Of a DNA stretch of 64,000 nucleotides, positions 1-13,366 are shown one piece after another. Both the position numbers and the translations under genes were made by a program. The notes under the pieces are model-generated. The model saw only the letters and a program-made list of their open reading frames with translations, made no database searches and had not been told where the DNA came from. The stretch comes from Atherinomorus stipes. Lineage: Eukaryota > Chordata > Actinopteri > Atheriniformes > Atherinidae. Every line of letters starts with the position of its first letter. Position 1 is the stretch's first letter. The stretch covers positions 1,178,001-1,242,000 of the forward strand of contig JALJCO010012637.1 of assembly GCA_023101725.1 (NCBI GenBank). Direction: 5' to 3'.

Positions 1-232
1 GCAGACTCCAGGACATAGACACACTTCTGTCTTTGCTCGTAGTCGTCCGCCTGTCAGAGGGTTCACTCCAAGGCACTGTAATTAAGTGTGTGTGTGTGTG
101 TGTGTGTGTATTTGTGGTTATGCATGCTTGTGTGTTTGTGTGTATTTAGAGGTGGGGTGGGGGTGAAGGAGCACACGCAAGCCTGTCCTCTGCAGGCCAT
201 CTGGGACTCTGACTAACTAATAGACTTCCTAC
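1..232. repeat. (GT)n microsatellite and flank
   Basis: A GT dinucleotide run covers about 86-109, with a second interrupted TG-rich stretch to about 146. No coding signal is seen on the plus strand. On the minus strand this is the intron side of the candidate exon at 233-520. Confidence 0.8.
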
Positions 233-520
233 ATTCATCGAGCAACACGACTTGTACATCTCAATCAGGGAGCTGTTGACCACAAACAGGCCAGTAATGA
301 CATTAGCCAGTTCTGGCAGCGTGAGGACAGCGTGTGGGTTGCATGACGCCAGGAGGTCAGCCTGTTTCCTGGGGGCCTGCAGGGACCCGAAGGAGCCCAC
401 ACGCGTGTTATGGGTGTCTGCAGAAAGCATGGCCCCTATGTCACTGCTGGAAATGCCGTCCTCACACATCTTACAGTCAACTGTAACCCATTTTCCAGTG
501 ATGCGTGGTGGAACGGCATG
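233..520 (-). CDS. Candidate exon of an unidentified minus-strand gene
   Basis: On the minus strand a 288-bp open stretch (96 codons) is bordered by an acceptor AAATCAG|CA at 520 and a donor ATGAAT|GTAGGA at 233, both phase 0. The protein begins HAVPPRITGKWVTVDCKMC, has five further Cys including a CC pair near the end, and carries a hydrophobic segment LPELANVITGLFVVNSSLI. It does not resemble a transposon protein that I know. Cys content would fit an extracellular protein, which is inference. Neighbouring exons were not found to its right, and the left side is outside the window. It could be a chance ORF. Confidence 0.4.
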
Positions 521-1512
521 CTGATTTCACCTAAATGTTAATAAAAATCATATTGATGTAAGAATAATAACAAAATCACCCTGATTTCAAGTAAAAGAGG
601 GGGAAAACGGCTTTAAAAAGTCAAAAAGAAAAAAGTAGTGGGTGCATGTTTGCTTGAATCTATGATCAGGTGCAACCAGTTTCCCTCAGAAGTCACATGG
701 TTAGCTCAGTTAAACTCACCTGTGTAGAAGACCACTAAACATAAAGACCCCAAGCAATCCAGACAGTTCAGGCACAAAATACAGATTTGGGTTATGAACT
801 TATATCAGAAATATTCCTCTGAGTGTTATTGGGAGGTAAGAAGAATATGACACCGTACCAAACCTTTAAAAAAGGCCCAACTCATGGACCAGGCAAGACA
901 AAGCTGCAAAGCTCCACAGCAGAGATTAAAGTCCTGACCTAAAGGCCACTTTAAGCCGTACTCTCCACAAAGGTAGGCTTCATGGAAGAGCAGCCAGCTG
1001 TAGTCCTTTCATATTTAGATGGTCAAGGCATAAAAGTTCTTCTCTGTCTGGTTTCAGGTGTTTTCATTTGAGTTTGTGATGCATAAGCTTCGAGCAAACG
1101 GTGGACATTGATAGTTTTTTTTTTTTGTCCTGATTCCTTTTTCATGTTAAAGTTTTAGCCTGCTTTACCCTCTGAAGCTCATAGGTCATGTGTCTACAGC
1201 AACGTCGTTCACAGTGATGTTGGGCCAAGTGTTCTTTCACTTATCTGAGGTTGAGTCATGGTGGACGCTTTTTTCTGTCGAGTCTTGTGATAAAAAGTGA
1301 AGCATGGAACAAACTCTGACAGTAAATCAAACTCAGCTCAGTTCTGCATAAAAGATGGAGGCGAAATTAGGTAAAGGAAACCCAAATTAGACAAAACACT
1401 ATCATACAGCATGTGCTTGATATGTTATGAATGGAAGAGATTGTGTCATGTGATGTCGCTGGAATCCAAGTCGTGTAATTACAGTTCAGATTTTGGGACA
1501 TCAGCAAATGTG
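521..1512. other. Non-coding stretch, nothing recognised
   Basis: AT-leaning sequence with scattered stops in all frames, a T run near 1117 and no recognisable repeat end or exon. Confidence 0.5.
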
Positions 1513-2187
1513 TCATCTACTGAATTGAAGTGTGTCATGATCAAACTTGTGGTTTACAGCCCATGTTGGTACATGCTTTAGCATGTTTAAATTCAGATAC
1601 ACACTTAGACCATAAAGGTGTGATATAAGATGCAACAGCAATGTTTCTTGTTCCACTTGCTTACTGTTCCTCTTGGTCTCCTTCGAGTGAAGTTTAACAG
1701 TCTCATGGCATGTGGGAGGAAGGATTTCCTTTGTGTATCTGTGGAGCAGTCTCTCCATGAAGCTTACTCCTCTGTCTCTGGATGATGCTGTACAGTACAG
1801 ATACTGTCCCATAGCTGACAGAAGCCTCCTCGGTGCCTGTTTCTCTGCCACAGATGTCAGGCTGTCTGGCTCTCTGCCTACAACAGAGCCTGCTTTCCTC
1901 AGCAGTTTGTCAGGACGTGAAGCCTCCTTCATGAAGCTGCTTCCAGAAGAGCACTCACTCACTGCTTCTAACTGATAAAACATCTGCAGCAGATGTTGAA
2001 GAATGCAAGCTTCCCGAGGAGGTACAACCTGCTCTGCTTTTTCTAACAGAGCATGTGTGTTGGCAGTCCAGTTTAGGCTCATCCAGCCCAGGTGAACCCT
2101 GGGCCTTCTTAGGTCTTCCATCATCTCTCTGGTTTTACTGCTGTTACGGTGCAGGTGGTTGAATTTGCGCCTTCTGCTGCTGCCCAC
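1513..2187 (-). pseudogene. LINE reverse-transcriptase C-terminal remnant
   Basis: The minus strand holds a 224-codon ORF. Its middle part reads like the C-terminal end of fish non-LTR retrotransposon polymerases: SKTREMMEDLRRPR, then LNWTANTHALLEKA, then RPDKLLRKAGSVVGREPDSL and a trailing LLHRYTKEILP. This order and spacing matches the region after the catalytic core in Rex/L2/CR1-like LINEs. The catalytic YxDD motif is not present and several segments are missing, so it is a dead fragment. The clade assignment is uncertain. Confidence 0.65.
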
Positions 2188-2308
2188 AAAAGTAGTGTTG
2201 TCTGCACACTGTTAACAGACGTCCTTATGGTGTTGAAAGTGGGATGTGTAGAGGTTCAATAGGACTGGAGAGAGCTTATTTCAGGTCCACTTCTGTAGAC
2301 ATAAACCT

Positions 2309-2740
2309 TTAAAGACACACAATGTAACTTTTAGAGCTTAAAAATATGCGTTTCTGAGTCATTTTTTTATGGCACACCAACGTTCATTATGTGCATTTTC
2401 AAGCTGTCACTACCCAGAGGCGTCCCAGGGCTCAGAAACAGCAGTATGTAGGATTCCCGTCTGGGACGTGACTGTGACATTGCAGCCGAGTATTGGTAGC
2501 AGCACTGTGTCACTAGCAAACGGATATGAACCAGGTATAAACACCACGGGTGTTTTGAACGTGCATCATGTCGGATTTGGCAAAGAAACGCAAGGAAACA
2601 TTACTGGAGGAAGAGAGGAAAAGAAAGAGAGGAAGGGACAGAACAAGAGTCAAGATAAGACTGTCTGTCTTTTACTGGCTGGAGTGAATCACAGTACTGA
2701 TACGATACAAGATGGATGCTAGTTTAGCCTAGCATCCATC
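2309..2740 (+). mobile_element. Truncated inverted-repeat element, copy 1
   Basis: It starts TTAAAGACACACAATGTAAC, the same end as the complete element at 35669-36127, and matches that element in reverse orientation over most of its length. The far inverted repeat is lost: similarity stops near 2728. A perfect 12-bp fold-back (2711-2722 with 2729-2740, core GATGGATGCTAG) lies at the break. A 39-codon ORF (2568-2687) with a Lys/Arg/Glu-rich sequence KKRKETLLEEERKRKRGRDR is inside. Confidence 0.7.
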
Positions 2741-4613
2741 CATGTAAGCTTGAGGTATAGGATGATGCCCAGAAAGGTACACATTATCTGGAGTTAATGG
2801 ATATCTTTTAACCAGAATTTAACATTCACTCAGACAAAGGTATGGTTATAGTTAACACCATTGTCCACCCATGTTTTTTATCCATGCAACCAAAGATATT
2901 TTCATTTAATTTTGAAAACACCTGCATTTCTCCCATTTCTCATGTTTGACTAATTTCTCACATCTGCTTTAGTTTGACTAATAGATGATAAATCCTAACA
3001 TACTTCAGGTAAAAAGCAGAACTTTTTGGTTTTTAGATCTTGTACGATGAGAGAGGTCATTTTGCTTTCAGGATGAGTGTGTGTGTTTGCACGAACACAT
3101 TAAAGCGGCTTTTTCATGAGTGCAGAATATTCGTGCCCAGACTTGTTCTGCAGGAGGTCACAGACTTGATGAACCAGCTGAAACCCTTGCAAAGCCCACC
3201 TCTGCTTCTTTGAGTGACTGGTAACGAGGAGGCCGCAGGGGAGGGGGAGCATGTACCTATCACCTTCTCTTCTTCTGCTGTTACTTCTACCTCTTGACAT
3301 CAGAAGAATGCAAATCTTTAAAGCCTCAACATCTGAGAAAGGAGAATCAGTGGAGATGGTACGGGGATTTAAAAGCTGATCCTCCCTGTGTGAGTCAGAC
3401 AGTTCAGCCCACCTTCCTCCCTCCTTTCTGTCCCCAGTATTGTATTCAGACACGTGTTGTATCTGTGCTTCTCTGCTTGTTTTTATTGTGCGATACAAGA
3501 GTGAGGAGCTGAACTTTGTTTTACATGAAGCTTAAATCCAAGTCAAATAAAAGCGCAGCGTCTGTGGACCAGTAGTTACAACTGTTTGCTCTCCGAAGGC
3601 CAGCGATTGATTGAATGAGTCACTTGTGCCGAGGCTGTCGGCCCAACTGGTTTTCCCTGGTTGCTATGCTGCAGGGAGCTGGCTACATTTACAATATTGA
3701 CTTGCTTTTATCTTGCTCGTGTCTGTCTGGTCGTTGTGAAGTTGTATCGTCTTCCTGATAATTTTCTCTTTCCTTGCTGTCTGAGGGGAGAGTTGCTGGT
3801 CTGCTTTGTTGACACAAGGGGGCAGTGATGGCTGCAGGCATTATTTCAGCTTCACATGCAGCACTGCAGCGTTTCACTTTCAAACTTTATTGTTGGGTTT
3901 TTATAAACATGTTTTAATGATGCAGTGAATATTTTTTATTTCTTGTTTAACAAACTAGGCCTGCATAGTATGACAATTTCATTTAAATTTTATTTATGTT
4001 TTAATTAACAATTTTATATGTACTCAAGTATTTCATTTAATAATATGTATTTTAGCCACACATTTTGATCTAAAGGGACATTTTTTTCTGTGACTTTAGT
4101 TTGAATTTTTTAATTGATTTATAATCACAACCTGGAGCTTAAAGGGTTTTTGAAATATTTTCTTGTTATTATATTATAAAAAGGGCCTTAAATAATTTTG
4201 TTTGGTTATTTATTTATAGTTTATGATTAGATCATTATTATTATTATTATTATGAAGGTTCTTTGAAAGTAGTTTTTCTTACTTAGTCATTAAAAATGGA
4301 TTAAATTAAAATAATTCATCTGCTGGACTTTTTTTTTTCTTTAAAAAGCTTTATACCTTTAAATCTTATAAGTATTTTCACATTATTTTAGTTGAGAGCT
4401 GTATTTGTTTATGTATAAACAATTAAAAACAACATTATTTTGAAAATACATTATATTAATGCATGGCTTCCCTATCTTGCAACTTTTAGAGCATCCTTTG
4501 TCCAACACACCTGAATCAAATTGCTTAATTACCTCATGCATGTCATTCAGTACATTTTATACGTTTGTTTATATATATTTATATGTATATAATGTGTACA
4601 TTCTTTTTTTCAG
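2741..4613. other. Non-coding stretch upstream of the first recognised exon
   Basis: The left part (3060-3900) has moderate GC. From about 3900 to 4613 the sequence is very AT-rich, with an ATT repeat at about 4234-4252. No exon in the phase needed by 4614 was recognised, although one should exist here or further left. Confidence 0.5.
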
Positions 4614-4797
4614 GTTCATGACCGTCCAGTTCACCATCAGACTCTGTGTCCGCGGATTCTGTCTCACATGAAAGTTCGTCCTGAAAATGTCCACCCTCCT
4701 TATTTTCTGAGCTCAAAGTCCCGAGAGAACGGTCCAGCTCAGGAGGAGACGGAGAGAAAGCCCACTCTCACTGCACCAAAGACCAAATTGTTTGAAG
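4614..4797 (+). CDS. EF-hand gene, first recognised exon
   Basis: The acceptor follows a T-rich tract ending TTTTTTTCAG, and the donor is GAAG|GTGAGT. The open frame starts in phase 0 with residues VHDRPVHHQTLCPRILSH and ends with one base (G) carried into the next exon. It gives about 61 residues, basic and Glu/Pro rich, ending TKLFEG. Upstream exons must exist because the frame enters from an acceptor, but none was recognised between the window start and here. Confidence 0.7.
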
Positions 4798-6806
4798 GTG
4801 AGTCTTATCAGTAAAACATCGGGTGTTTTCTCATCACAACTACGATGGAGGACAGTGCTGACTTGAACTCCACGGCTCCTTTCATAAACAACTCCCTCTG
4901 CCGTTTCTCCTGAGCAGTCGAGGCCACCAAGCTCGTTGTTGGCTCTTAATCTCTGTCTGTGGTTGTGTTCGATTAAGTGCAAAGGAGCCCCTGCCTTTCC
5001 TCTCTGGTGAGGAAGTGCCCACAACGCTGCCCTCCTGGTGGTCTTTAGTGGGAGTGAAAGGCCTGGTGCAGGAAGACCTGCCGCTCCTTTCAGAGCCCAG
5101 CCTCTGATGTGAAGGCATTTCTCCATGCACACACCTCAGCTCCACAGCAGGGCCCTGCTTTCAGCATCCCGGGCTGTGTGTGAGTGTGTGTGTGTACAGC
5201 GTAGGAGGGGGGGCATTTCTCAGCACAGAAGTCTAATACTAATTATTCTACCATATGGTGGTCGGCTCCCTCACAATCATCCTCAGCCCGCCTCCCCGAG
5301 GAAACGTGCTGCGCCAACGCCATGGCTTTTCACTCTGACACATGTCATTCATATGCACATCAGTACACACACATTCATACACACTAGTTCATGTATGTGT
5401 GCGTGTGTGTGTGTGTGTGTAACAGATGGGAATGGCAGGGTATTGTAAAAGGAGGCTGTGCAGAAATGTGCTCTCCAGTGTGTTGACTCCTCTGGGCGGC
5501 AGACCCCCAGGAAACAAGAGCAGATTGTGTGACACCCTTCACCCCTGCAACCTCCCCCTTTCCCTTCCCTCCACCACTACTGCCACAACACACACACTCC
5601 CCCCTCACAGTGGTCAACAAAAAAAAATTAGATGAGGGAGAGGAAATGGGCGGCACTGGAAGGGTTTGAAGTTTGTGGAAGAGAATCTGAGGGAGGTGAA
5701 AGGAAAAGTTCAGAGCCGGTTTCTGTCATTCATTTCTGCTTCCAGAAACAGATTATACGTCAAAATATAGAGAAACTTGTGATTTTTTAAAGATTATTTT
5801 TTATTAAATGCAGCCAGAACTAGAAACCTTGGAATTCTCACTTGATCACAAACCTCAAGAAACCATGTTTATCTCACACAACCATCCTCCCCCAAAGATT
5901 AACCAATTACTTGTTGCCGCAGGCAGCGCTGGGACACCTGTAACTGACATTTGCAGTGTGTAAAGATTTTGTCTGCACGCTCCACTGCCCTTAGGTCTGA
6001 TTATTATTGTGAATATGGAGTTGGGAAACGGGCAGCTGCTGCAGCTGGGTGATTTCTCACTGCCTTTGTTAGCAGGCCAACTCACTCAGCGGGGAAACAA
6101 GTGTTTGCTGCACAGCTGAGGAAAGTGAGAACAAAAATGTCACAGGCACACTGGGAATTTTAAAGACCACATTTTTTAGGGGTGGTTTAGTGCAGCTACA
6201 GCTTTCTAATGAAATGTTTTGTTTTTGTCTTCAATGAAGGACATCTCTACCCTGGTAGAAGACAGAGCGGTGTGCAGAATGGTGCTATGATCGAAGGAAG
6301 GCGTTCTGCTGCTGTTCCCAGCCTGCAGCTTCCTCCAACCCCACCGCCATCCAGCCTCGATCCAACACCTCCCCAACTCCACGCACCTCACCCTGACTCT
6401 GGAAGACAACAAAACGAACTGATAACTAATCCAATACCTGCCTCCTTCCTCTCCTCTCGTCCTCCACCTCCACAGGAAAAATACAAATCTCCCAAGAGGG
6501 AAAAAGTTCTCCAACCTGCTCTGGTGGAGCCAGACTTGGAGCTGAACCTCGGGCCTGCTGGATCAACATGCTCTCCATCACCAACCTCCCTCTCACATGG
6601 GTCCCTCTCAGATTTAAGTCGTCCCCCTTCCAGTTTGTTCAGTCGGAGCACCGATCTGTCTACTGGCCGGAGCAGCGTTCTGAGTGATAACAGTGCTGGT
6701 AATTAACGAACCTCTCTTATCTGTGACCATGGAGCTTCAGCTGTGTGTATATTGTTTTAGGAAAAAAAGGAAAAAATTAAAAAAAAAAAAAAAAAATTTT
6801 TGGAGG

Positions 6807-6840
<34 letters not shown>

Positions 6841-9800
6841 ATAGGAAGAAAGAGAAAACCACCTAACCACCACACACAACGAAGAAAGGGGGGGGGGAGG
6901 AAAAAAAAGGGTTGAATAATTTTTATCGTGGGGGAGGGACGGGGAGAATTATTAAGAGGAGAAACAAAGAGGGGGGAGTCGATTTTTGGTTTGTATATAT
7001 TGTATTTTCAAAACTGCTGAAGGTAACACAGCTTTTTGATTGGGCCGTACTGTAAAAGGGAATTATGTGCCTGAGAATGACAGGAAACTCCCTCTATAAA
7101 AAATGCAGTTCCCTCCTCATCCACTAGGAGCTGGCTCCAAAAGGGAGCAAATCCCCATAGACTCCCAAGTTAAAAAGGCCAATACCAAAGCACTGATAAA
7201 CATGTTTGCATCCTGATTTAAAAAAAAAAACACACACACACACATTTTAAGTTTATTAGGTCAAGTTTACCTTCATGTCAACTGTGAGGGGGTGAATCTT
7301 TTTAGAACTCATCCATTTAGTTGTTATTTAATCATGAAATTACAAAAAAATCGGAGCATGTCCTCTTTGTTTGACAAGCAACAGATTGACTGTCAGCGTT
7401 AGCACTGGTGGCTAGTGGCTAGCTCCCCGTTTGCTCCCAGGAAGGCCTCAGCCTGTAGTACAGTAGCACAACCACGATTTTAAGCCAGCTAACAGCGTTC
7501 CTATGCTTAACCCACAGAAAAAGAAAAACACTAACAGTAGCCGCATCATCATGACATAATATCTGATAGGCTACCATGCTCATGTTACACAGACAATATT
7601 ATCTCTGCCTGGTTTCATACATAATTTCATTGCCTATAACGCAGAAGTGAAAACAAATTGCATGTTTTGTATCTGTACAGAAGCCATTTAACAGTATGAA
7701 AATTTCATATTACAGTTTTTGTGACCAAAATAATCATAGATTATCACGCTTACAATATCATATTTTTGAAATGTGCTCAAAATGTTCAGTACTTATACAC
7801 ACAACATTAAAATAATTTCCTCCCCCAATTTCAGTGGAAAACTGGAGACTGCCAAGAAAGGAGACGTTTTCAGATGCTTGTGTGTTTTCAGCCGAAAAGT
7901 AGGCCCCAGAGGTGATGATAGCCGCCAGCAAACGATGAGAGGCTGGCCAGGATAAAAAAAAACGTGTGTTTTTTTAATATTAAGGTCGTCCTTCGGGGCG
8001 GATCGTTTGTTTTTATTTTCTCTTCCTTCTCATCATTCATAGGAAATGAGAATTGGTGTTTTTGTTTTTATAGATTAAAGTGGGGGCGTTAGCTTTAGAA
8101 AAACAAATAACAAGCACAATGGACTTTCTGTTGGCAGAAAGATTAAATTATGGTAAACTATAGCATAATAGTATGTAAACATCAAACATACAAATGTGCA
8201 TTTAGTTATTTTCAGGAATCGTTCTTTGTACTTCTTGAAGGACTTTCCAAAGATCTTCTTAGATGTTTCCGCCTTTTGTTCCATTTTCTGTCAAGATGAT
8301 CCCACACTGCTTCTGGCCCGGGTTCTTGGGAGGATCCATCCTCCGTCAGACCTTAGCATACTTTAGACTTTTCTCTCCGTTTCCTTCCCTTATAAGAGCT
8401 TCTTGACAGCCACTCTTCCATGGAGATAAAACTTGTCCAGATTCCTCAGAACAAACTGCACACCATGCTGGAATAGGCCAAGTTTCTTGGCTGATAACTT
8501 TTGGGGAATAGCCTTGATGGTGCAAACTTGATATTTCATGTCTGTCAAACTGTCTGTTGTTAAGTTTTAAAGTAAAGGGAAAAAAAAATAAACCTGTCAA
8601 AAATAATCTGTCAATGACTAAACTGGAAATGAGTGAAAAAGTATATAACTTCAAAAGTCCTGCAGAAAACTTGGAGAACAGTTGCTCAAGATGCCTCAGA
8701 ACAAAATTTTAACATTTCTGTTTTCATTTATCACAACATCTCAGTTGTTTTCAGCTCTGGCATTTTGTATTTGTAATCAGACTTCGCAGTCTTTAAAAGT
8801 TCAAGTGTGAAACTATGTCATTCTGTGAATCTTAAATCAGTTGAGCATGATTCCAGGTTGGAGTTGTCTTTGGTCAAATCTTTCTTTGTGTTTTTTTTTT
8901 TTTTTTTGTCTTTTTCAGCAGATATGGACTCTGATCCAGGAGGGAGTCTTCTTCTCTCCCCACAGATGCAGCCACCTCAGGTCCCTCACTCTCCAGCTTC
9001 ATTAAACCTTCATAGACCCCAAGAGAACACCATCAGCACCACCTCCCCTCCACTCTGTGAAGAACTGAGAGCATCCTCGCCTCGCCCAACGGCAGGCCTC
9101 CATCTAAACCCGGAAGAAACTCTAAGCAGGAAAAGCACAAAGACAACAGAAACCCTCAACCCAGATACCACAGATCCTTGTCTCAACCAGTCTCCGCCTT
9201 ACGATGAAGACCGAGCCACTCCTACGGTTCCTTCCACCACCTGGTCTTCTTGCTCGAGTCCACAGAGGATGACTCCACGCTCGATGTTAGAAGCAGAGCT
9301 GAGCCCTTCTCCTCCGCTGTCTCGGCTGGAGGCTCACCGCTGGCCAGTCCTGCCTCCCATCTCCCCTGTCAGAGGTGAGAAATGAGCTCTGCTGCCCACA
9401 TATGGATCATTCAAACACCCCCTCTCTGTCCACTGCACGCTGGCCCACATTCTCCGGGGGCCTGGTTGTCCTGAATGATGCTGGACATCATCCCAGAGAC
9501 AAAGAGATTAGACGAGACAGAGAAATCAAAGCCTGCATCCACAGCGAGGCGTTCAGATGCTCATGCCCCCATCAACATGTTGTGAAAGCATCGCTGTCAG
9601 CCTGTTTTACCACCTCCTCCCACCACATTAGAAATAATGCAGAAAGCTTTTCTTTTCCCTCTAAATCAGGAATAGAAAGGAGGGCTTTTGATGAAAAGCT
9701 GGTACCGTTTGATTCCCTGTTCAAAGGCATGAGGCCCCAACAATAGAAGTCGGGGTCCCTACCTCGTGTGCCGTGCCTCTCAGCCTCGGCTCCCCAATGC

Positions 9801-12800
9801 TTTCCCTATTCTCCGGGCTGCGAGAGGGAGACGTGCAGCCGATGGTCATAAATCCATACTGACCACCGCTTGCTGACGGCGCAACACTGAGCCGAACTGC
9901 CACAATAGAATACCTCCGTGGCTTTCCTGCAACCGCTAATTTACCGTTCCCAATGGGGATAAAGGACAGGGCCACTGACATCTGACTTCTCCAGGAACTT
10001 TATGAAAGAAAGCAAACAATGTGGAAATTGTGTAGGGATTTTCTCCTTTCTGTCAGAGACATCTACTGTTCTCTGTATGGCGCTGTGCTGCAGGGGGGCC
10101 CATGCTGTATCGGAGCACGCTGTTCTCTTCACAGCAGACACAGAGCGAGTGTCACCAGTTCATTTATTTCACCGCAGATGGAGGCAATTCAAGTTCAATG
10201 TGGTCTTAGTGTGGCAGCGTGTAGAGCTTAAAAGATAATTCTAGTTTATTACAACTTTGCTCTAGTTTTTTTACAGGTTTTCATCATCTATGAAGTAAAT
10301 ACAAATGGCACCAAACATAAACATGTAAAATCCAAATTAATCCACCAGCAACCTGTTGAAAAATCACAGAAATCATCTACATCATATATACATGGCCCAA
10401 AAGTCCATTGTCCCATTTAGAGTTGTTTGCTCCACAACAGACACAGGAGGATAAGTTGTGTATTTGCATAAATTGCAGTACTCAAGAACGAGTTTCTTCA
10501 CCCATATGGTGCTGTATAATTGCTTGTGGTCAAAAAACAACTTTCGGCCCTGCAGCTGAAGGACTCATTTCTTCCCATATGAAGCATTTCCACAGTCTGT
10601 CCGGCAAAGATAAACTTCTGGTTGCATTAAAAACTGTCCAGTGTAGCACTGTGGACTGTTTCTGTAGCCTAGATGAATAAGTTTGGTGCAAAACACAACA
10701 ACCAAAGAAAAAAAGGCAGGAACATAAGAAATTTGCAAACCAAACCATCCATCCATCCATCCTTTTTCTATACCTCTTTATTCCAATGCAGGGTCACAGG
10801 GGCTGTCCCCGCAACTCCCAAGCACCCTGCAGATCACCAGCCCATCGCAGGACCAATACAGAGAGACAGACAACCACTCACACTCACTCACTCCTGGGGA
10901 GAATTTAGATTGACCAGTTAAGCCAACATGCATGTGTTTTGGCTATGAAACAAAGCTGGTAAAGAACCCATGTGTGCACAGTGGATGTGCAAACACGCAT
11001 GCATGGTGCAAACCACCACACCGCTATGCTACCAGAGAACACTAACATAAATCAAACAACATCACTTATCATAACATGTAATATTTCACAAAAACACACT
11101 TCATAGATCATACATCAACATCAACAACAAAAAAACAAAACCCAAAAAACAACTAAAGTAAATGTTTCACAAAACAAGAACACAAAACATGACAGAAAAC
11201 AAACAGAGAAAAAAATATTGAATATCTGACCCTGTTCTGACATATCTGATTAACAGTATGGAGCCCTCTGATAACACTGGAATTAAAAAAAAAAAAACTT
11301 GCGTCAATGCTTTTTTAAGGAATGGCCATAAGATGTTATCCCGTAGCCATGCATTAATGAATAATTAACATAGGGGAACGAGATGACCAAGTCGTGCTCA
11401 TGTGTTACAAATGTGTGGAAATGATCATTTGTGGGCACTCGTTACTAATACATGATGAACTTAAACCATATTTGCATTTTGTTTTCATAGAAGCCTCTAT
11501 GTGACTGGTAAAACTGTACTTATAAATGATCATAAACTTCATTATCAGAAGGGGTGGTATGTAAATACGAAAAACGTGTTCCGAATACCAGTACTACCCA
11601 AAAAAATTAGAATATCCTGAAAAAGTTCATGTATTTCTGTAATTCAGCTTAAAAGGTGCAATTTACATATTGTTTAGACAAATAATATGTGAATCAATAT
11701 ATTTCAAGCTTTTGTTTGTTTGGATGTTGCTGATTAGGACTTGCAGCTTTAGAAAATCTCAAATTCAAAAACTCAAAAAATTAGAATACTGTGAAAAGCT
11801 CCAGTACCCCAAGCCTTTAAAAGAGTCCCTGTCTTGGTTAAGAAAAATTCACAATCATGGGGAAGACTGCTGATCTGACAGTTGTGCAGAAAACCATCAT
11901 TGACTCCCTGCACAAGCTGGGAAAGACACAAAAACTGATAGCAAAAGAAGCTGGATGTTCTCTGAGTGCTGTCTCAAAGCACATTAATGGACAGTTAAGT
12001 GGAAGGAAGAAGTGTGGAAGAAAACAGTGTACTAGCCTGAAGAAGATGGTCAGGAAAGGACCTTTCAAAAGTGTGGAGGACTTCATAAGGAATGGACCTG
12101 TGAGCTTCATTAAGTCCAGCATAAATGCAGCCGTCTACCAGGACATTTTGGAGCACTTCATGCTTGCTTCAGCAGACCAGCTGTATGAGGATGCAGACTT
12201 CATCTTCCAGCAAGACTTGGCACCTGCCCACATTGCCAAAAGTACAAAATCTTGGTTTAACAACCATGCTTGATTGGCCCACAAACTCACCTGACCTTAA
12301 CCCCATTGAAAACGTGTGGGGCATTGTCAAGAGAAAGCTGAACAGGAAGAGACCAAACAATACAAAAGAGCTCAAGGCTGTGATGGAAGCATGTTTTTTT
12401 CTTCCATAACACCTGAGATATGCCAGAAGCTGGTTGCATCCATGCCACGCCGGATTAAGGCAGTCATTCAAGCAAAAGGGGGCCCCAACCAAGTGCTAAG
12501 TACAAATGCAAGATTTTACTTTAGGAGGCCCGACTTTTTTGTATTTAAAGTCCTTTTTAAATTGATTTCATGCAATATTCAAATTTTTTGAGGTTTTCCT
12601 AAGCTGCAAGTCCTAATCAGCAACATTCAAACAAACAAAAGCTTGAAATATATTGATTTGCATATTATTTGTCCATACAATATGTAAATTGCACCTTTTA
12701 AGTTGAATTTTAGAAATACATGAACTTTTTCACAATATTCTCATTTTTTGGGTAGTACCTGTACACTTTTGTGATGTACTGGTATATCGAAACATCTAAT

Positions 12801-13104
12801 AAACCACCTCATGGGGCCATAAAAACTGTTTTTGCAATATTTGAGGTGTTTTTTTCTCAAAATTTAGATGTTTCCATTGACAGTTTTTGATTGTGATATT
12901 TAGGTTTTGCAAAACTTTAGGTGTAATGGAATGCAGTTACAGATAAATGTGTTTAAAAGAATATATCATTGGCTCTTTTCGAATACAAATTCTGCTTTAC
13001 TTTCTATATAAGATCACTGGTCCCCAAACTACAGTATTTGAGCCACGACCCCCAAGAATCTTCAACTGTAAATAAGGAAGATAAAGTGGGTTTTGGTTGG
13101 TTAT

Positions 13105-13193
<89 letters not shown>

Positions 13194-13205
13194 CGGGGGC
13201 GGGGG

Positions 13206-13246
<41 letters not shown>

Positions 13247-13252
13247 AAAAAG

Positions 13253-13284
<32 letters not shown>

Positions 13285-13302
13285 AAAAAAAAAAGAAAAA
13301 AG

Positions 13303-13366
<64 letters not shown>

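Noticed and set aside
2369..2722. 117-codon plus-strand ORF
   Set aside because: It lies across a truncated mobile element in a frame not shared with the other copy.
3100..3498. 132-codon minus-strand ORF
   Set aside because: No matching splice sites or recognisable domain; composition looks like chance.
4713..5145. Minus-strand ORFs over the first exon
   Set aside because: Antisense shadow of 4614-4797 and its intron; no splice support.
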